Positions 26,769 to 35,378 of a stretch of 64,000 bases of DNA are shown piece after piece. The first letter of the stretch is position 1. The number at the start of each line of letters is the position of its first letter. Location of the stretch: assembly GCF_016526145.1 (NCBI RefSeq), contig NZ_JADDUE010000012.1:1-64000 (forward strand). Reading direction: 5' to 3'. The notes beneath the pieces are model-generated. The model worked only from the letters and a program-made list of their open reading frames with translations. It did not search any database and had not been told where the DNA came from. The position numbers and the translations under genes are program-made. This DNA comes from Saccharopolyspora galaxeae. Lineage in GTDB: Bacteria > Actinomycetota > Actinomycetes > Mycobacteriales > Pseudonocardiaceae.

Positions 26769-26811
26769 CGGGGGCCGAGTCCCCGTGGGCCCCCACGGTG
26801 CGGTGGTTGCG
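26769..26811. repeat. Stable-RNA-linked two-hairpin repeat, copy B
   Basis: This matches copy A except for a few substitutions (GAGTCCCCG, GTGGGC). It starts 66 bases after the second tRNA. Confidence 0.8.
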
Positions 26812-27111
26812 GCGCGTTGGTTCCTTGCGTTTCGAGTCCAAGGGCCTGGGGAGCGACCAGCAATGTGCGGGGCGGTCGAGTCGCAGTCGTGGTCGCTTCG
26901 ACTTGGTGTGTCTTGTGTGGGCCTGCGGGGCTCGCTTCGCATCGCGGTGTGAGGTGGGGTGCTGCGGGCTCATCGGTAAGTCGATGGGTCTCGCGTGGGG
27001 CGCGGGTTGTGGATTCGGGCATGTGGGGGTGTGTTCTGGGGTATGGGGGTTGGAAGGGAGCGGTGCTTGTGGCGTAAGAGGACGGTGCGAGTGCGAGGAA
27101 AGTGTTGGGAG
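26812..27111. other. Noncoding stretch after the second initiator tRNA
   Basis: G/T-rich on the plus strand and lower in GC than the surroundings. Open frames here have poor codon bias, and some only continue through the antisense of the tRNA. Nothing else is recognised. Confidence 0.45.
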
Positions 27112-27255
27112 TCAAGGAGATCGGGTGGAGCGCGCCCAGATCTTGGCGCACGCGGGGGAACACAGGCGATCCGCAGGCGCCACACCCGGCAGCGGGCGCA
27201 TCGGGCGGGTGCACACCGCGCACACGTGACGCCTGGAGCGAAATTTTTTGCGCAC
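27112..27255 (-). CDS. Putative zinc-finger mini-protein
   Basis: This 47-aa frame holds CAVC, then 16 residues, then CSPAC, a CxxC...CxxxC pattern like the FCS-type small zinc fingers of actinobacteria (compare C-x-x-C-x-P, ...CSPAC). The N-terminus is basic (VRKKFRSRRH). Codons across the cysteine-rich half mostly end in G or C, unlike the neighbouring noncoding DNA. The start may be GTG 27255 or GTG 27225; no clear Shine-Dalgarno is seen. It may be a remnant of a longer gene, and no function is proposed. Confidence 0.35.
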   Translation of the reverse strand: MRKKFRSRRHVCAVCTRPMRPLPGVAPADRLCSPACAKIWARSTRSP

Positions 27256-27644
27256 ACAACTGAAAAATCCGAGCAGTCCGCCGCCGCGCCACATCCTCGA
27301 CCTCCGTCCGAACACGACCGCCGGAACGACGATCAGTCGGCACAGCATGTCGAGTAACGCGCAGTGACCGTCCTATTTGGCGCTCAACCGCACCGTTTCG
27401 TGCAGGTAGACCGCACGATCAGGTAGCGACGGAGGCCGCTGCGGACTCTTCGCACAGGCTCCGGAACGAGCAGGCGGGCGCCCCGTTCGCCTTTCTGGCA
27501 GAGCGATGTGCCCTGGAGCACGCCAGGACGGAGGCATCCGCTCACGCACCGCAGACGGCCGCTGGTCCACCCGGAGCAGTCCGCTGCAACCACAGTGGAC
27601 AGAACGGCCGACCATTGTGGACAGCCTAGGAGGGCCGTGGCACC
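27256..27644. other. 389-bp noncoding region before the PadR gene
   Basis: This contains the PadR promoter region and the paired GTGGACAG boxes. No other gene-like composition is seen. Confidence 0.45.
27595..27624 (+). promoter_or_regulatory. Two GTGGACAG boxes upstream of padR-type gene
   Basis: GTGGACAG occurs at 27595-27602 and 27617-27624, 22 bp apart (two helical turns), just before the AGGAGG of the regulator gene. They may be an autoregulatory operator. On the other strand they read CTGTCCAC(A), close to a DnaA box, so that reading is also possible. Confidence 0.35.
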
Positions 27645-28151
27645 GTGGGACTCGTGACTGAGCTGAACGCGACATCCGCCGCCCTGCTGGGGCTGCTGCA
27701 CGACGGCCCGAAGACCGGGGGGCAGCTCGTCGCTGCCGCCACCGAACGCTTCGGTGGTTTCTTCAGCGTGACCCGCAGCCAGGTGTACCGGGAACTGCCC
27801 GCGCTGACCGAGTCCGGACTGCTGCGGCTCGGCAAGCAAGGCCCCCGCTCCAGCCAGCAGTACGCGATCACCGCCGCGGGCAAGCGCGCCTTCAAATCCT
27901 GGCTGAACACCGAACCCGGGCCGGACAACGTCCGCAGCCCGCTCATCCTGCGCCTGGTGCACGCCGGGCAGTTGACGGCCAAGCAGCGCACCGCCCTCGT
28001 CGAATCCGCCCGCGCGCAGTACACCGCGAAGCTGGACGAGGCGAAGAACGCCGCCAAGGCCGCCGACGACCCGTACGAGAAGGCGGCGGCCGACTTCACC
28101 GTCGCGCACAACCGAGCCATCATCAAACTGCTCGACGCCATTCCGGAATGA
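27645..28151 (+). CDS. PadR family transcriptional regulator
   Basis: This 168-aa protein has an N-terminal PadR winged helix at about residues 10-80 (LLGLLHDGPKTGGQL, then SQVYRELPALTESGLL) and a C-terminal helical dimerisation segment with KLDEAKNAAKAADDPYEK. PadR proteins usually repress genes in response to small toxic compounds. TAGGAGGG (27627-27634) supports GTG 27645; GTG 27654 is possible. No obvious target gene is adjacent, prfB following after its own promoter. Confidence 0.82.
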   Translation: MGLVTELNATSAALLGLLHDGPKTGGQLVAAATERFGGFFSVTRSQVYRELPALTESGLLRLGKQGPRSSQQYAITAAGKRAFKSWLNTEPGPDNVRSPLILRLVHAGQLTAKQRTALVESARAQYTAKLDEAKNAAKAADDPYEKAAADFTVAHNRAIIKLLDAIPE

Positions 28152-28158
28152 GCCGCAG

Positions 28159-28181
28159 CCCCGGCCCGCGGTGGGCCGGGG
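28159..28181 (+). terminator. Hairpin after the PadR gene
   Basis: CCCCGGCCC and GGGCCGGGG form a perfect 9-bp stem with a 5-nt loop seven bases after the stop. Confidence 0.6.
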
Positions 28182-28236
28182 AATCGTTTCCGGTGCCGCG
28201 GGGCCCGTCCTCGTGGGCCGGAGCCCGCTGGTGAAG

Positions 28237-28242
28237 TACCCT
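28237..28242 (+). promoter_or_regulatory. Leaderless -10 box, TACCCT
   Basis: TACCCT ends eight bases before GTG 28251. Confidence 0.45.
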
Positions 28243-28250
28243 TGAACACC

Positions 28251-29357
28251 GTGAATCCCGACGTCGCCGCAGACCTCAAGGAACTGTCCACCACGCTCGA
28301 AGGCATCGAGAGCGTCATGGACCTGGACGCAGTGCGCGCGCAGATCGCCGAACTGGAGGCCGAGGCCGCCAAGCCGGACCTGTGGGACGACGTCGAGCAC
28401 GCGCAGCAGGTCAGCAGCCAGCTGGTGCACCGGCAGAACGAGCTGCGCAAGGTGACCGACCTGCGCCAGCGGGTGGAAGACCTGGAGGTGCTCTACCAGC
28501 TCGGTGAGGACGAGGGCGACCAGGCCAGCGTCGCCGAAGCCGACGAGGAGCGGAACCGGCTCAAGAAGGAACTCGATGCCCTCGAGGTCCGCACCCTGCT
28601 GTCCGGCGAGTACGACGAACGCTCCGCGATGGTCACGGTCCGCGCCGAAGCAGGCGGCATCGACGCGGCGGACTTCGCCGAGATGCTGATGCGGATGTAC
28701 GTGCGCTGGGCCGAGCGGCACGACTACCCGGTCGAGGTCTACGACACCTCCTACGCCGAAGAAGCCGGCGTCAAATCCGCGACCTTCCGCGTGAACGCCC
28801 CCTACGCCTACGGCACGCTGTCGGTGGAGCAGGGCACCCACCGGCTGGTGCGGATCTCCCCGTTCGACAACCAGGGCCGCCGCCAGACCTCGTTCGCCGG
28901 GGTCGAAGTGCTGCCGGTGGTGGAGGAGACCGACCACGTCGAAGTCTCGGAGAAGGACATCCGGGTCGACGTGTACCGCTCCTCCGGTCCCGGCGGGCAG
29001 AGCGTGAACACCACCGACTCGGCCGTGCGGATCACCCACCAGCCGACCGGCATCGTGGTCTCCTGCCAGAACGAGAAGTCGCAGCTGCAGAACAAGGCCG
29101 CCGCGCTGCGGGTGCTGCAGTCCAAGCTGCTGGCCCGCAAGCGGGAGGAGGAGCGCGCCGAGCTCAACGCGCTCAAGGACAGCGGGTCGAGCTGGGGCAA
29201 CCAGATGCGCTCCTACGTGCTGCACCCGTACCAGATGGTCAAGGACCTGCGCACCGAGCACGAGGTCGGCAACCCGGAGGCGGTGCTGGAAGGCCAGATC
29301 GACGGGTTCCTGGAATCGGGCATCCGCTGGCGCCGCCAGCAGGAAGCCGCGGCCTGA
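28251..29357 (+). CDS. prfB: Peptide chain release factor 2
   Basis: This 368-aa class I release factor reads UGA and UAA. The decoding tripeptide SPF is present ([15 protein letters not shown]), distinguishing it from RF1, and the catalytic GGQ lies in [10 protein letters not shown]. The gene lacks the in-frame UGA and programmed +1 frameshift of E. coli prfB, so it is not autoregulated that way. GTG 28251 is chosen because of the -10 spacing; a TTG nine bases upstream is less likely. The order prfB-ftsE-ftsX-smpB-ssrA is the usual actinobacterial one. Confidence 0.96.
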   Translation: MNPDVAADLKELSTTLEGIESVMDLDAVRAQIAELEAEAAKPDLWDDVEHAQQVSSQLVHRQNELRKVTDLRQRVEDLEVLYQLGEDEGDQASVAEADEERNRLKKELDALEVRTLLSGEYDERSAMVTVRAEAGGIDAADFAEMLMRMYVRWAERHDYPVEVYDTSYAEEAGVKSATFRVNAPYAYGTLSVEQGTHRLVRISPFDNQGRRQTSFAGVEVLPVVEETDHVEVSEKDIRVDVYRSSGPGGQSVNTTDSAVRITHQPTGIVVSCQNEKSQLQNKAAALRVLQSKLLARKREEERAELNALKDSGSSWGNQMRSYVLHPYQMVKDLRTEHEVGNPEAVLEGQIDGFLESGIRWRRQQEAAA

Positions 29358-29515
29358 CCGACGCCGCCGGGCCGAGCGGCCCGCCGCCCTTGCGGGTGAA
29401 CCGAGCCGATCGCCCACCGGGCCGATGATCAAGCGCTGACCTGCGGTGGGAACCCCGATCTCGGGGTGCTCGCGGACTGGCCCGGGTGAGCCGTAATCCC
29501 CCGAACGGTCGCAGG

Positions 29516-29521
29516 TAAACT
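29516..29521 (+). promoter_or_regulatory. Leaderless -10 box, TAAACT
   Basis: TAAACT ends eight bases before the ftsE GTG at 29530. Confidence 0.5.
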
Positions 29522-29529
29522 CACCGCCC

Positions 29530-30219
29530 GTGATCCGGCTTGAGCACGTGTCCAAGGGCTACAAGACCTCGACCCGCCCCGCGCTCGACGATGTTTCCGT
29601 CGGCGTCGACAGAGGCGAGTTCGTGTTCCTCATCGGCCCCTCCGGCTCGGGGAAGTCGACCTTCCTGCGGCTGCTGCTGCGCGAGGAAGTGCCTTCCCGG
29701 GGCCGGGTGTTCGTGGCCGACTGGAACGTCGCGAAACTCCCACGCCGCCGCGTCCCGCGGCTGCGCCAGCGCATCGGGTGCGTGTTCCAGGACTTCCGCC
29801 TGCTGAACAACAAGACCGTCGCGGAGAACGTGGCGTTCGCGCTGGAGGTCATCGGCAAGCCCCGGCACACCATTCGCAAGGTGGTGCCGGAAGTGCTGCA
29901 GCTGGTGGGCCTGGACGGCAAGGCGGACCGGATGCCGCACGAGCTCTCCGGTGGGGAGCAGCAGCGCGTGGCGATCGCCCGCGCCTTCGTGAACCGTCCG
30001 CTGGTCCTGCTGTGCGACGAACCGACGGGCAACCTCGACCCCGATACGAGTCAAGACATCATGCTGCTGCTGGAGCGGATCAACCGCACCGGCACCACAG
30101 TGCTGATGGCAACGCACGACCATTCGATCGTTGACTCCATGCGGCGCCGCGTCGTCGAACTCAGCGTCGGCCGAGTGATCCGCGACGACGCCCGCGGCGT
30201 CTACGGCGTCGGCCGCTGA
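29530..30219 (+). CDS. ftsE: Cell-division ATP-binding protein FtsE
   Basis: This 229-aa ABC ATPase has Walker A GPSGSGKS at residues 36-43, the signature LSGGEQQR, Walker [13 protein letters not shown] and a switch histidine in ATHDH. With FtsX it forms a membrane complex that activates peptidoglycan hydrolases at the septum rather than moving a substrate. The start is GTG 29530 by leaderless spacing. The next gene is ftsX, 43 bp on, so the two are an operon. Confidence 0.96.
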   Translation: MIRLEHVSKGYKTSTRPALDDVSVGVDRGEFVFLIGPSGSGKSTFLRLLLREEVPSRGRVFVADWNVAKLPRRRVPRLRQRIGCVFQDFRLLNNKTVAENVAFALEVIGKPRHTIRKVVPEVLQLVGLDGKADRMPHELSGGEQQRVAIARAFVNRPLVLLCDEPTGNLDPDTSQDIMLLLERINRTGTTVLMATHDHSIVDSMRRRVVELSVGRVIRDDARGVYGVGR

Positions 30220-30262
30220 CCCGTCCCGCACCCCCGAACCCAGCCAGGAAGCACACTCCAAG

Positions 30263-31165
30263 ATGCGCGCGAGCTTCGTATTCAGCGAGGTCATCAACGG
30301 CCTTCGGCGCAACGTCACGATGACCATCGCCATGATCCTCACCACGGCCATCTCGGTCGGCCTGCTCGGCGGGGGTCTGCTGGTGGTCCGGCTGATCGAC
30401 CGGATGCAGGACGTCTACCAGGACCGGGTCGAGGTCGTGGTGTTCCTGACCGACGACATCAGCGCCAACGACAGCAGCTGCACGCAGCAGCCGTGCGCCG
30501 GGCTCAAGGGCGAGCTGACCCAGTCGTCCGGTGTCCAGTCGGTCAAGTACGAGAACCGGGACCAGGCGTTCGCGAACTTCCAGAAGGCGTTCGAGAACAT
30601 GCAGGAGCTGCGGGACGTGGCGCGCAAGGAAGCCATGCCCGCCTCGCTGCGGATCAAGCTCAGCGACCCCGAGCGGTTCGGCGCGATCCAGCAGAAGTTC
30701 GAGGGCAAGCCCGGCGTGGACAGCGTCGTCGACCAGGCCGAGTACCTGGACCGGCTGTTCAACGTGCTCAACGGGATCCGCAACGCGACGTTCTCGGTCG
30801 CGCTGGTGCAGGCGCTCGGCGCGTTGCTGCTGATCTCCAACACGATTCAGCTCTCGGCGTTCAACCGGAGAACGGAAACCGGCATCATGCGCTTGGTCGG
30901 GGCCACGCGCTGGTACACCCAGTTGCCGTTCTTGCTGGAAGCGATGGTGTCCGGGTTGCTCGGCGCGGTGTTGGCGGTCGTCGGACTGCTGATATCGAAG
31001 GCGGCGTTCATCGACAGGGTCATGGGGCCGGTGTTCGGCACCGGCATCATCCCGGAGATCGGCTACGCCGACATCGGCGCGGTTTCCCCGATCATGCTGC
31101 TGGTGGCGGCGGCGATCTCGGCGACCACCGGTTACGTCACGCTGCGGCTGTACGTGCGGCTCTAG
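30263..31165 (+). CDS. ftsX: Cell-division membrane protein FtsX
   Basis: This 300-aa FtsX has four membrane helices: an N-terminal one after the FSEVINGLRRN segment, then three in the C-terminal third. The large external domain between helices 1 and 2 (about residues 45-170) carries two cysteines (SSCTQQPCAG) that could form a disulfide, as in mycobacterial FtsX. This loop binds and activates a peptidoglycan hydrolase (RipC in mycobacteria). AGGAAG upstream supports ATG 30263. Confidence 0.95.
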   Translation: MRASFVFSEVINGLRRNVTMTIAMILTTAISVGLLGGGLLVVRLIDRMQDVYQDRVEVVVFLTDDISANDSSCTQQPCAGLKGELTQSSGVQSVKYENRDQAFANFQKAFENMQELRDVARKEAMPASLRIKLSDPERFGAIQQKFEGKPGVDSVVDQAEYLDRLFNVLNGIRNATFSVALVQALGALLLISNTIQLSAFNRRTETGIMRLVGATRWYTQLPFLLEAMVSGLLGAVLAVVGLLISKAAFIDRVMGPVFGTGIIPEIGYADIGAVSPIMLLVAAAISATTGYVTLRLYVRL

Positions 31166-31188
31166 GAAATGGGTTTGACCAGTTGGCT

Positions 31189-31194
31189 TAGAGT
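31189..31194 (+). promoter_or_regulatory. Leaderless -10 box, TAGAGT
   Basis: TAGAGT ends six bases before the smpB ATG at 31201, suggesting smpB has its own promoter after ftsX. Confidence 0.45.
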
Positions 31195-31200
31195 CGAAGC

Positions 31201-31677
31201 ATGGTGAAGGAACGCGGCCGCAAGCTCATCGCCCAGAACCGCAAGGCGCGGCACGACTGGTCGGTGCTGGACACCTACGAGACCGGCATCGTGCTGACCG
31301 GTACCGAGGTGAAAAGCCTGCGGCAGGGCAAGGCGTCGCTGGTGGACGCGTTCGCCACCGTGGACGAGGGCGAAGTGTGGCTGCGCAACGCGCACATCCC
31401 CGAGTACACCGAGGGGACCTGGACGAACCACGAGCCGCGCAGGTCCCGCAAGCTGCTGCTGCACGGCTGGGAGATCGACCGGCTGCTCGGCAAGATCAAG
31501 GAGACCGGGCTGAGCATGGTCCCGCTGTCGATGTACTTCTCCGACGGCAAGGCCAAGGTCGAACTCGCCCTCGCGCGCGGCAAGAAGGCGCACGACAAGC
31601 GGCGTGACATGGCCAAGCGGGACGCCGAGCGGGAGATGGCGCGGCACGTCGGCCGAGTGCGCAAGGGCCGCGTGTGA
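31201..31677 (+). CDS. smpB: tmRNA-binding protein SmpB
   Basis: This 158-aa SmpB binds the tRNA-like part of tmRNA and brings it to stalled ribosomes. The oligonucleotide-binding barrel is recognisable by [24 protein letters not shown] and the basic C-terminal tail ([19 protein letters not shown]) that enters the empty mRNA channel. Its RNA partner ssrA lies 1.1 kb downstream. The stop overlaps the GTG of the following amidohydrolase gene. Confidence 0.97.
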   Translation: MVKERGRKLIAQNRKARHDWSVLDTYETGIVLTGTEVKSLRQGKASLVDAFATVDEGEVWLRNAHIPEYTEGTWTNHEPRRSRKLLLHGWEIDRLLGKIKETGLSMVPLSMYFSDGKAKVELALARGKKAHDKRRDMAKRDAEREMARHVGRVRKGRV

Positions 31678-32648
31678 CGAGGTCGGACGTGACTGGGTCG
31701 GACGTGACTGGGCCGGACGTGACTGGGCCGGAACTGACGGGACCGGAGACCGACGCGCAAGTGCGGCCGTGGCTGGCCGAGCTCGGCATCCCCGGCCTGG
31801 TCGATCTGCACACGCACTTCCTGCCGGAACGCGTGCTGCAGAAGGTGTGGGCCTACTTCGACCAGGCAGGCACGCACTACGGCATGGACTGGCCGATCCA
31901 CTACCGGCACGACGAGCCGACCAGGCTGCGGCTGCTCGGCGAACTCGGCGTCACGACGTTCGCGCCGCTGGTGTACCCGCACAAGACCGGCATGGCGGAG
32001 TGGCTGAACGAGTGGGCGCTGGATTTCGGTGCGCGCACGCCCGGTGCGGTGCCCACGGCCACCCTCTACCCGGAGCCGGGCATGGCCCGCTCGCTGAGCG
32101 CCGCGCTCGATTCCGGGGCCCGCTGCGTCAAGGTGCACGTTCAAGTCGGCGGGTTCGACCCGCGCGACCCGCTGCTCGACGAATGCTGGGGCAGGCTCGC
32201 CGAAGCCGGCGTGCCGGTCGTGGTGCACTGCGGGCACGGCCCGCTGCGCGGTGCGCACACCGGGCTGGACGTGTTCGGCGAGGTGCTGCGCAGGCATCCG
32301 TCGCTGACCGCGGTCCTCGCTCATGCCGGAATGCCCGAGTACGGCGCGGCGTTGGACTTGGTGCACCGCTACGAGCGGGTGCACCTCGACACCACGATGG
32401 TCGGGGTGGCCTTCACCGAGCAGTTCGCACCGTTGCCGGCTGACTGGTCGGCGCAACTGGCCGCCGTACGCGACCGCGTGGTGCTCGGCACGGACTTCCC
32501 GAACATCCCGTACCCGTACGCGGAGCAGCTCGCGGCGATCGCGGGCTGGGCCGGGGCCGACGACCGCCTGGGCACCGACTTCCTGCGTGCGGCGCTGCTG
32601 CGCAATCCGGCCCGGCTGCTCGGCGTCGACGGCGCTGACCAGGCGTGA
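31674..32648 (+). CDS. Amidohydrolase-family (TIM-barrel) metal hydrolase
   Basis: This 324-aa protein of the amidohydrolase-2 type has the metal motif HTHF near residue 45 ([13 protein letters not shown]), a mid-barrel VHCGHG, a later VLAHAGM and an aspartate in VLGTDFPN, the usual order of barrel ligands. Relatives are decarboxylases or hydrolases of small molecules; the substrate here is unknown. GTG 31674 overlaps the smpB stop (GTGA). The first 30 residues are a pentapeptide repeat (DVTG plus S or P) encoded by a 15-bp minisatellite, unlike relatives that begin near the barrel. An internal start after the repeat is possible. Confidence 0.82.
   Translation: MTRSDVTGSDVTGPDVTGPELTGPETDAQVRPWLAELGIPGLVDLHTHFLPERVLQKVWAYFDQAGTHYGMDWPIHYRHDEPTRLRLLGELGVTTFAPLVYPHKTGMAEWLNEWALDFGARTPGAVPTATLYPEPGMARSLSAALDSGARCVKVHVQVGGFDPRDPLLDECWGRLAEAGVPVVVHCGHGPLRGAHTGLDVFGEVLRRHPSLTAVLAHAGMPEYGAALDLVHRYERVHLDTTMVGVAFTEQFAPLPADWSAQLAAVRDRVVLGTDFPNIPYPYAEQLAAIAGWAGADDRLGTDFLRAALLRNPARLLGVDGADQA
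31681..31740 (+). repeat. 15-bp minisatellite inside the amidohydrolase N-terminus
   Basis: Four units: GGTCGGACGTGACTG twice exactly (31681-31710), GGCCGGACGTGACTG (31711-31725) and GGCCGGAACTGACGG (31726-31740), with a weaker fifth. All are in frame, so copy-number change would only alter length. Confidence 0.9.
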
Positions 32649-32762
32649 CGAGGTTCGGGGATATTGGAATGATCTGCCGAGGGCCACACGTTATGCTGTG
32701 GGAAGGCCCGAGCGGCCTGGAAGTGAATGAACGGTACGGCTGCGCTCGATGGCAGCCGACAA

Positions 32763-33129
32763 GGGGGTGAACGGTTTCGACTCCGTGAGTTGATCCAAGA
32801 GAAGCGTGCCGGTGCAGGCGGGAGACCACCGAAAGCGTCGCCGTGAACAAATAAGCGCCGACAAGAGTCAGCGCGAGTTCGCCCTCGCTGCCTGAGCGAG
32901 GAGCAACTCTGTCGGACCGGGTACGCCTCCGACCCGGAATCCGGCATCGACAAGGAGGCTGCACCATCAGGACCGGTCGCGGGGCCTGGTGGGACATCCA
33001 ACAGCGACTGGGCTCGTCACCTCGGCTAGTTCGCGAGACCGAGGGAGCCAAGTAGCGGCATAGCGGACTGCGCACGGAGAAGTCTTGGTGAAGCGACGGA
33101 GGACCCGGGTTCGATTCCCGGCACCTCCA
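32763..33129 (+). ncRNA. ssrA: Transfer-messenger RNA
   Basis: A 367-nt tmRNA beginning GGGGGTGAACGGTTTCGAC, whose first seven bases pair with CACCTCC at 33122-33128 (one G-U pair). The T-arm reads GGGTTCGATTCCC. The tag frame (32857-32895) encodes ADKSQREFALAA and then TGA, the usual AxxxQRxxALAA actinobacterial degradation tag. CCA is not encoded. It rescues stalled ribosomes with SmpB. Confidence 0.97.
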
Positions 33130-33189
33130 CGAGGCGGCGGGTGCTGCTCACCGCGGCTGCGGGTTCGCCGGTGCCCGTCGTATTAGTTG

Positions 33190-33230
33190 CGGGGGCCGAG
33201 CCCCCGCAGGCCCCCACGGTGCGGTGGTCG
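33190..33230. repeat. Stable-RNA-linked two-hairpin repeat, copy C
   Basis: The same GGGGGC-CGA-GCCCCC hairpin and CCCAC-GGTGC-GGTGG hairpin as after both initiator tRNAs, starting 61 bases after the tmRNA 3' end. Confidence 0.8.
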
Positions 33231-33424
33231 GCTTTTGTCGGCTCCGCACCGTTTTGTTGTTGGTGGCTTGGTCGTGGACCAGCCTTCGGAAATGGCAGCT
33301 GCCTGGAGCCGGTGGCGAAATCGGAGTCCGGCGTGTCCGCACCGTGTTCGCCTTTTCCGATCGACGTGGGCGTCGTCCGTACCGCCATGGTCGCTGAACA
33401 ATGCGGGCGGTTTACAAGGCAATG

Positions 33425-35137
33425 TCAGGGTTTTGACGGCTCGCGGTTCTCCAGCGATGCCGCCGCTTCTTCGCAGAGCTCTCGGATTCGGCCGCGTGGG
33501 AGTTCGATCAGCGTGGCCTCGAGCAGATCGGGGCGCCGTGCGGTGAGCTGGATGCGTTCCCGCGCCGCGTTCTTCGTCATCGGCCCTCGCGCCGAGTCGC
33601 GGCTGAACCGGACCAGCCCGTCGCGCCACACGTTGCCGATCTTGCCGTGCGCCCGGTCCAGCAACTGGCGGGTCAGCCGCGCGGAAGGAGCGCCTACCAG
33701 CGCGGCTTCGACGAGCGCGTAGCGGGAATCCGGCTCGTTGCGGCGGAATCGCAGCGCGTACTTGTCCGCGATGAGGTCGCCCAACTCCCGCCGAGCCGTT
33801 TCGCCTGCGACGTCGGGGTGCTCGCCGGGCACCAGCAGGACGACTCGTTCGGCGTTGACCGCCAGCAAGACGCGCAGCAACCACGGACCGGGGTCTGCGG
33901 AGAGGTCGGCTGCGACGGCGAACGAGGGCTGCCTGGTGATCGCGGCGGGCAGCCCGCTCGACATCAGCGTGCCGAGCCGCACGTGGCCGATGTTGCCGAA
34001 CGAGGGCTGCCACCCGTCGGCCAGCACCGCGAGCGGCAGGTCCTGCTCGCCGGTGGCGGCCGTGCGCAGTGCTTCGATCGTCGGCTCGTCGAGTGCGGCG
34101 TTCGCGCCTTCCAGGGATTGCGCGCCATGGGTGTAGATGTTCGGTGCGGACGACCGCGCCGGGGCGTCGAACGCCTTCCACGTCCGCGAGGTCGGCCTGC
34201 ACACGTACAGGTCGCTGGCGCTGCCCACGGCCTGGGCGCCAGCGTAGCTGTTGAAGTCCGGCAGGATCGCTTCGTAGACCAGGTGCAATTCCTGGATCGC
34301 CCGCTGGACCTTCAACCCCAGCGTCGGCTGCCGCTCCCCGAAGCCGTAGGCCAGCACCAGCCGTCCCAGCTCGCGGTCCCGGAGCGACGCCAGGCCGCGG
34401 GAGAGGAACAACGCCACGCCCTCGGGCGTGTAAGGCGGATCGGTGATCAGCAGGTCCGCGGATTCCTTGGCAGCGCTCGGGAAACCGAACCGGAAATCCG
34501 CGAACAGGCAGCGGATGTTCAGCCCGCGCCGCCGCGCCTGCTCGTCGATGAACTCCAGGATCCGCTCGTCCACGTCGACGACGGTGATCGCGACACCGGT
34601 GTTCACCTGCGCCACCGCCAGCGACGTCAGGTCGTGATCGCCCGCGCAGAGCAACTGCGCACCGGACAGGTCGAACGTCGCGTCCAGCCACAACGCGCGC
34701 CGCACCACCGTTTCCGCGGTCGCCGAAACGTGGTCCAGCGCTTGCCGTCCCCGCGGAGCCGCCGCGATCAGGCGATCCATCTCGTCGATCGTCGATCGGT
34801 GCCGTTCCAGCGCGGGCGCCAGCGGATCGGCCAGCCGGACTCGCCGCAACTGCTGGTAGCCGAACCGCTCCCGGTAGCTTTCCGCGCGATCCGGACGCAG
34901 GCGGATGCCGTCTTCGCCGGTGATCAGGTCGGGGCCGACCGCTTCCAGCACCGCCTCGACGCCGCGGCGGGATACCGCGGAGAGCCGGACCAGCGACGCC
35001 AGCGTGTGCGGGCCTTCCGTCAGCAGCGCGATGATCTCGCGCAACGGACGCGCGTGCGCACCGGCCGCCGACACCAGCTGTTCCGCGTTCTCCAGTGCGT
35101 CGCGGGCAGGCGCTGAAGGCGTTTCGTCGGTGGGCAC
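33425..35137 (-). CDS. Bis-aminopropyl spermidine synthase (BpsA)-like protein
   Basis: This 570-aa protein has an N-terminal winged-helix-like segment (about residues 20-90), then a Rossmann domain with LLCAGDHDLTSLA, VVDVDERILEFI and LLITDPPYTPEGVALFLSRG. These motifs match archaeal and Thermus BpsA, which transfers two aminopropyl groups to spermidine to make branched polyamines; the DPPYT aspartate is its key catalytic residue. Here an additional C-terminal part of about 270 residues of unknown fold is fused. Actinobacterial homologues are not known to make branched polyamines, so the substrate may differ. The GTG start 35137 has GGGAGAG upstream. Confidence 0.75.
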   Translation of the reverse strand: MPTDETPSAPARDALENAEQLVSAAGAHARPLREIIALLTEGPHTLASLVRLSAVSRRGVEAVLEAVGPDLITGEDGIRLRPDRAESYRERFGYQQLRRVRLADPLAPALERHRSTIDEMDRLIAAAPRGRQALDHVSATAETVVRRALWLDATFDLSGAQLLCAGDHDLTSLAVAQVNTGVAITVVDVDERILEFIDEQARRRGLNIRCLFADFRFGFPSAAKESADLLITDPPYTPEGVALFLSRGLASLRDRELGRLVLAYGFGERQPTLGLKVQRAIQELHLVYEAILPDFNSYAGAQAVGSASDLYVCRPTSRTWKAFDAPARSSAPNIYTHGAQSLEGANAALDEPTIEALRTAATGEQDLPLAVLADGWQPSFGNIGHVRLGTLMSSGLPAAITRQPSFAVAADLSADPGPWLLRVLLAVNAERVVLLVPGEHPDVAGETARRELGDLIADKYALRFRRNEPDSRYALVEAALVGAPSARLTRQLLDRAHGKIGNVWRDGLVRFSRDSARGPMTKNAARERIQLTARRPDLLEATLIELPRGRIRELCEEAAASLENREPSKP

Positions 35138-35199
35138 GGGCGTACTCTCCCACAGCGCGAATGCGCTGGTGGACCCTGGTTGTGCTGCGGTTCGGGCGT

Positions 35200-35349
35200 T
35201 CAGTCGACCAGTGCGTAACCGTTCTCGAGACCTTCGCGGAGCCAGTTCTCGACGGTGCCCGTCCGATCGGTTACACGGGTTTCGCCGAGCAGCTCCGGAT
35301 CGATGATTCCCGCTTCCACCGGGCACGGCGCGGCGGTCCCGCGGCTCAT
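35200..35349 (-). CDS. Putative 49-aa protein after the carboxylesterase
   Basis: A short frame beginning MSRGTAAPCPVEAG and ending ENGYALVD lies 29 bp downstream of the carboxylesterase stop on the same strand. About four fifths of its codons end in G or C, which supports real coding. It is acidic with one cysteine and no membrane segment. I do not recognise a family. It could be the last gene of the esterase transcript. Confidence 0.45.
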   Translation of the reverse strand: MSRGTAAPCPVEAGIIDPELLGETRVTDRTGTVENWLREGLENGYALVD

Positions 35350-35378
35350 CGCCTCGACAATGGAAGGGCGGGCGGTGC

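Noticed and set aside
26219-27343. Minus-strand proteins ending GTGFEPATSGL
   Set aside because: This ending is the antisense of the tRNA T-arm and a well-known annotation artefact; the rest comes from the stable-RNA-linked repeats.
27590-27624. Chromosome origin from the two DnaA-like boxes
   Set aside because: Only two imperfect boxes and no dnaA, dnaN or AT-rich unwinding region nearby.
26186-33129. CRISPR array or prophage
   Set aside because: The repeats are few, palindromic and far apart, without spacers; no cas, integrase, capsid or terminase gene is seen anywhere in the window.
33026-33388. A 120-codon minus-strand frame over the 3' part of tmRNA
   Set aside because: It is antisense to the tmRNA T-arm and acceptor and to repeat copy C.
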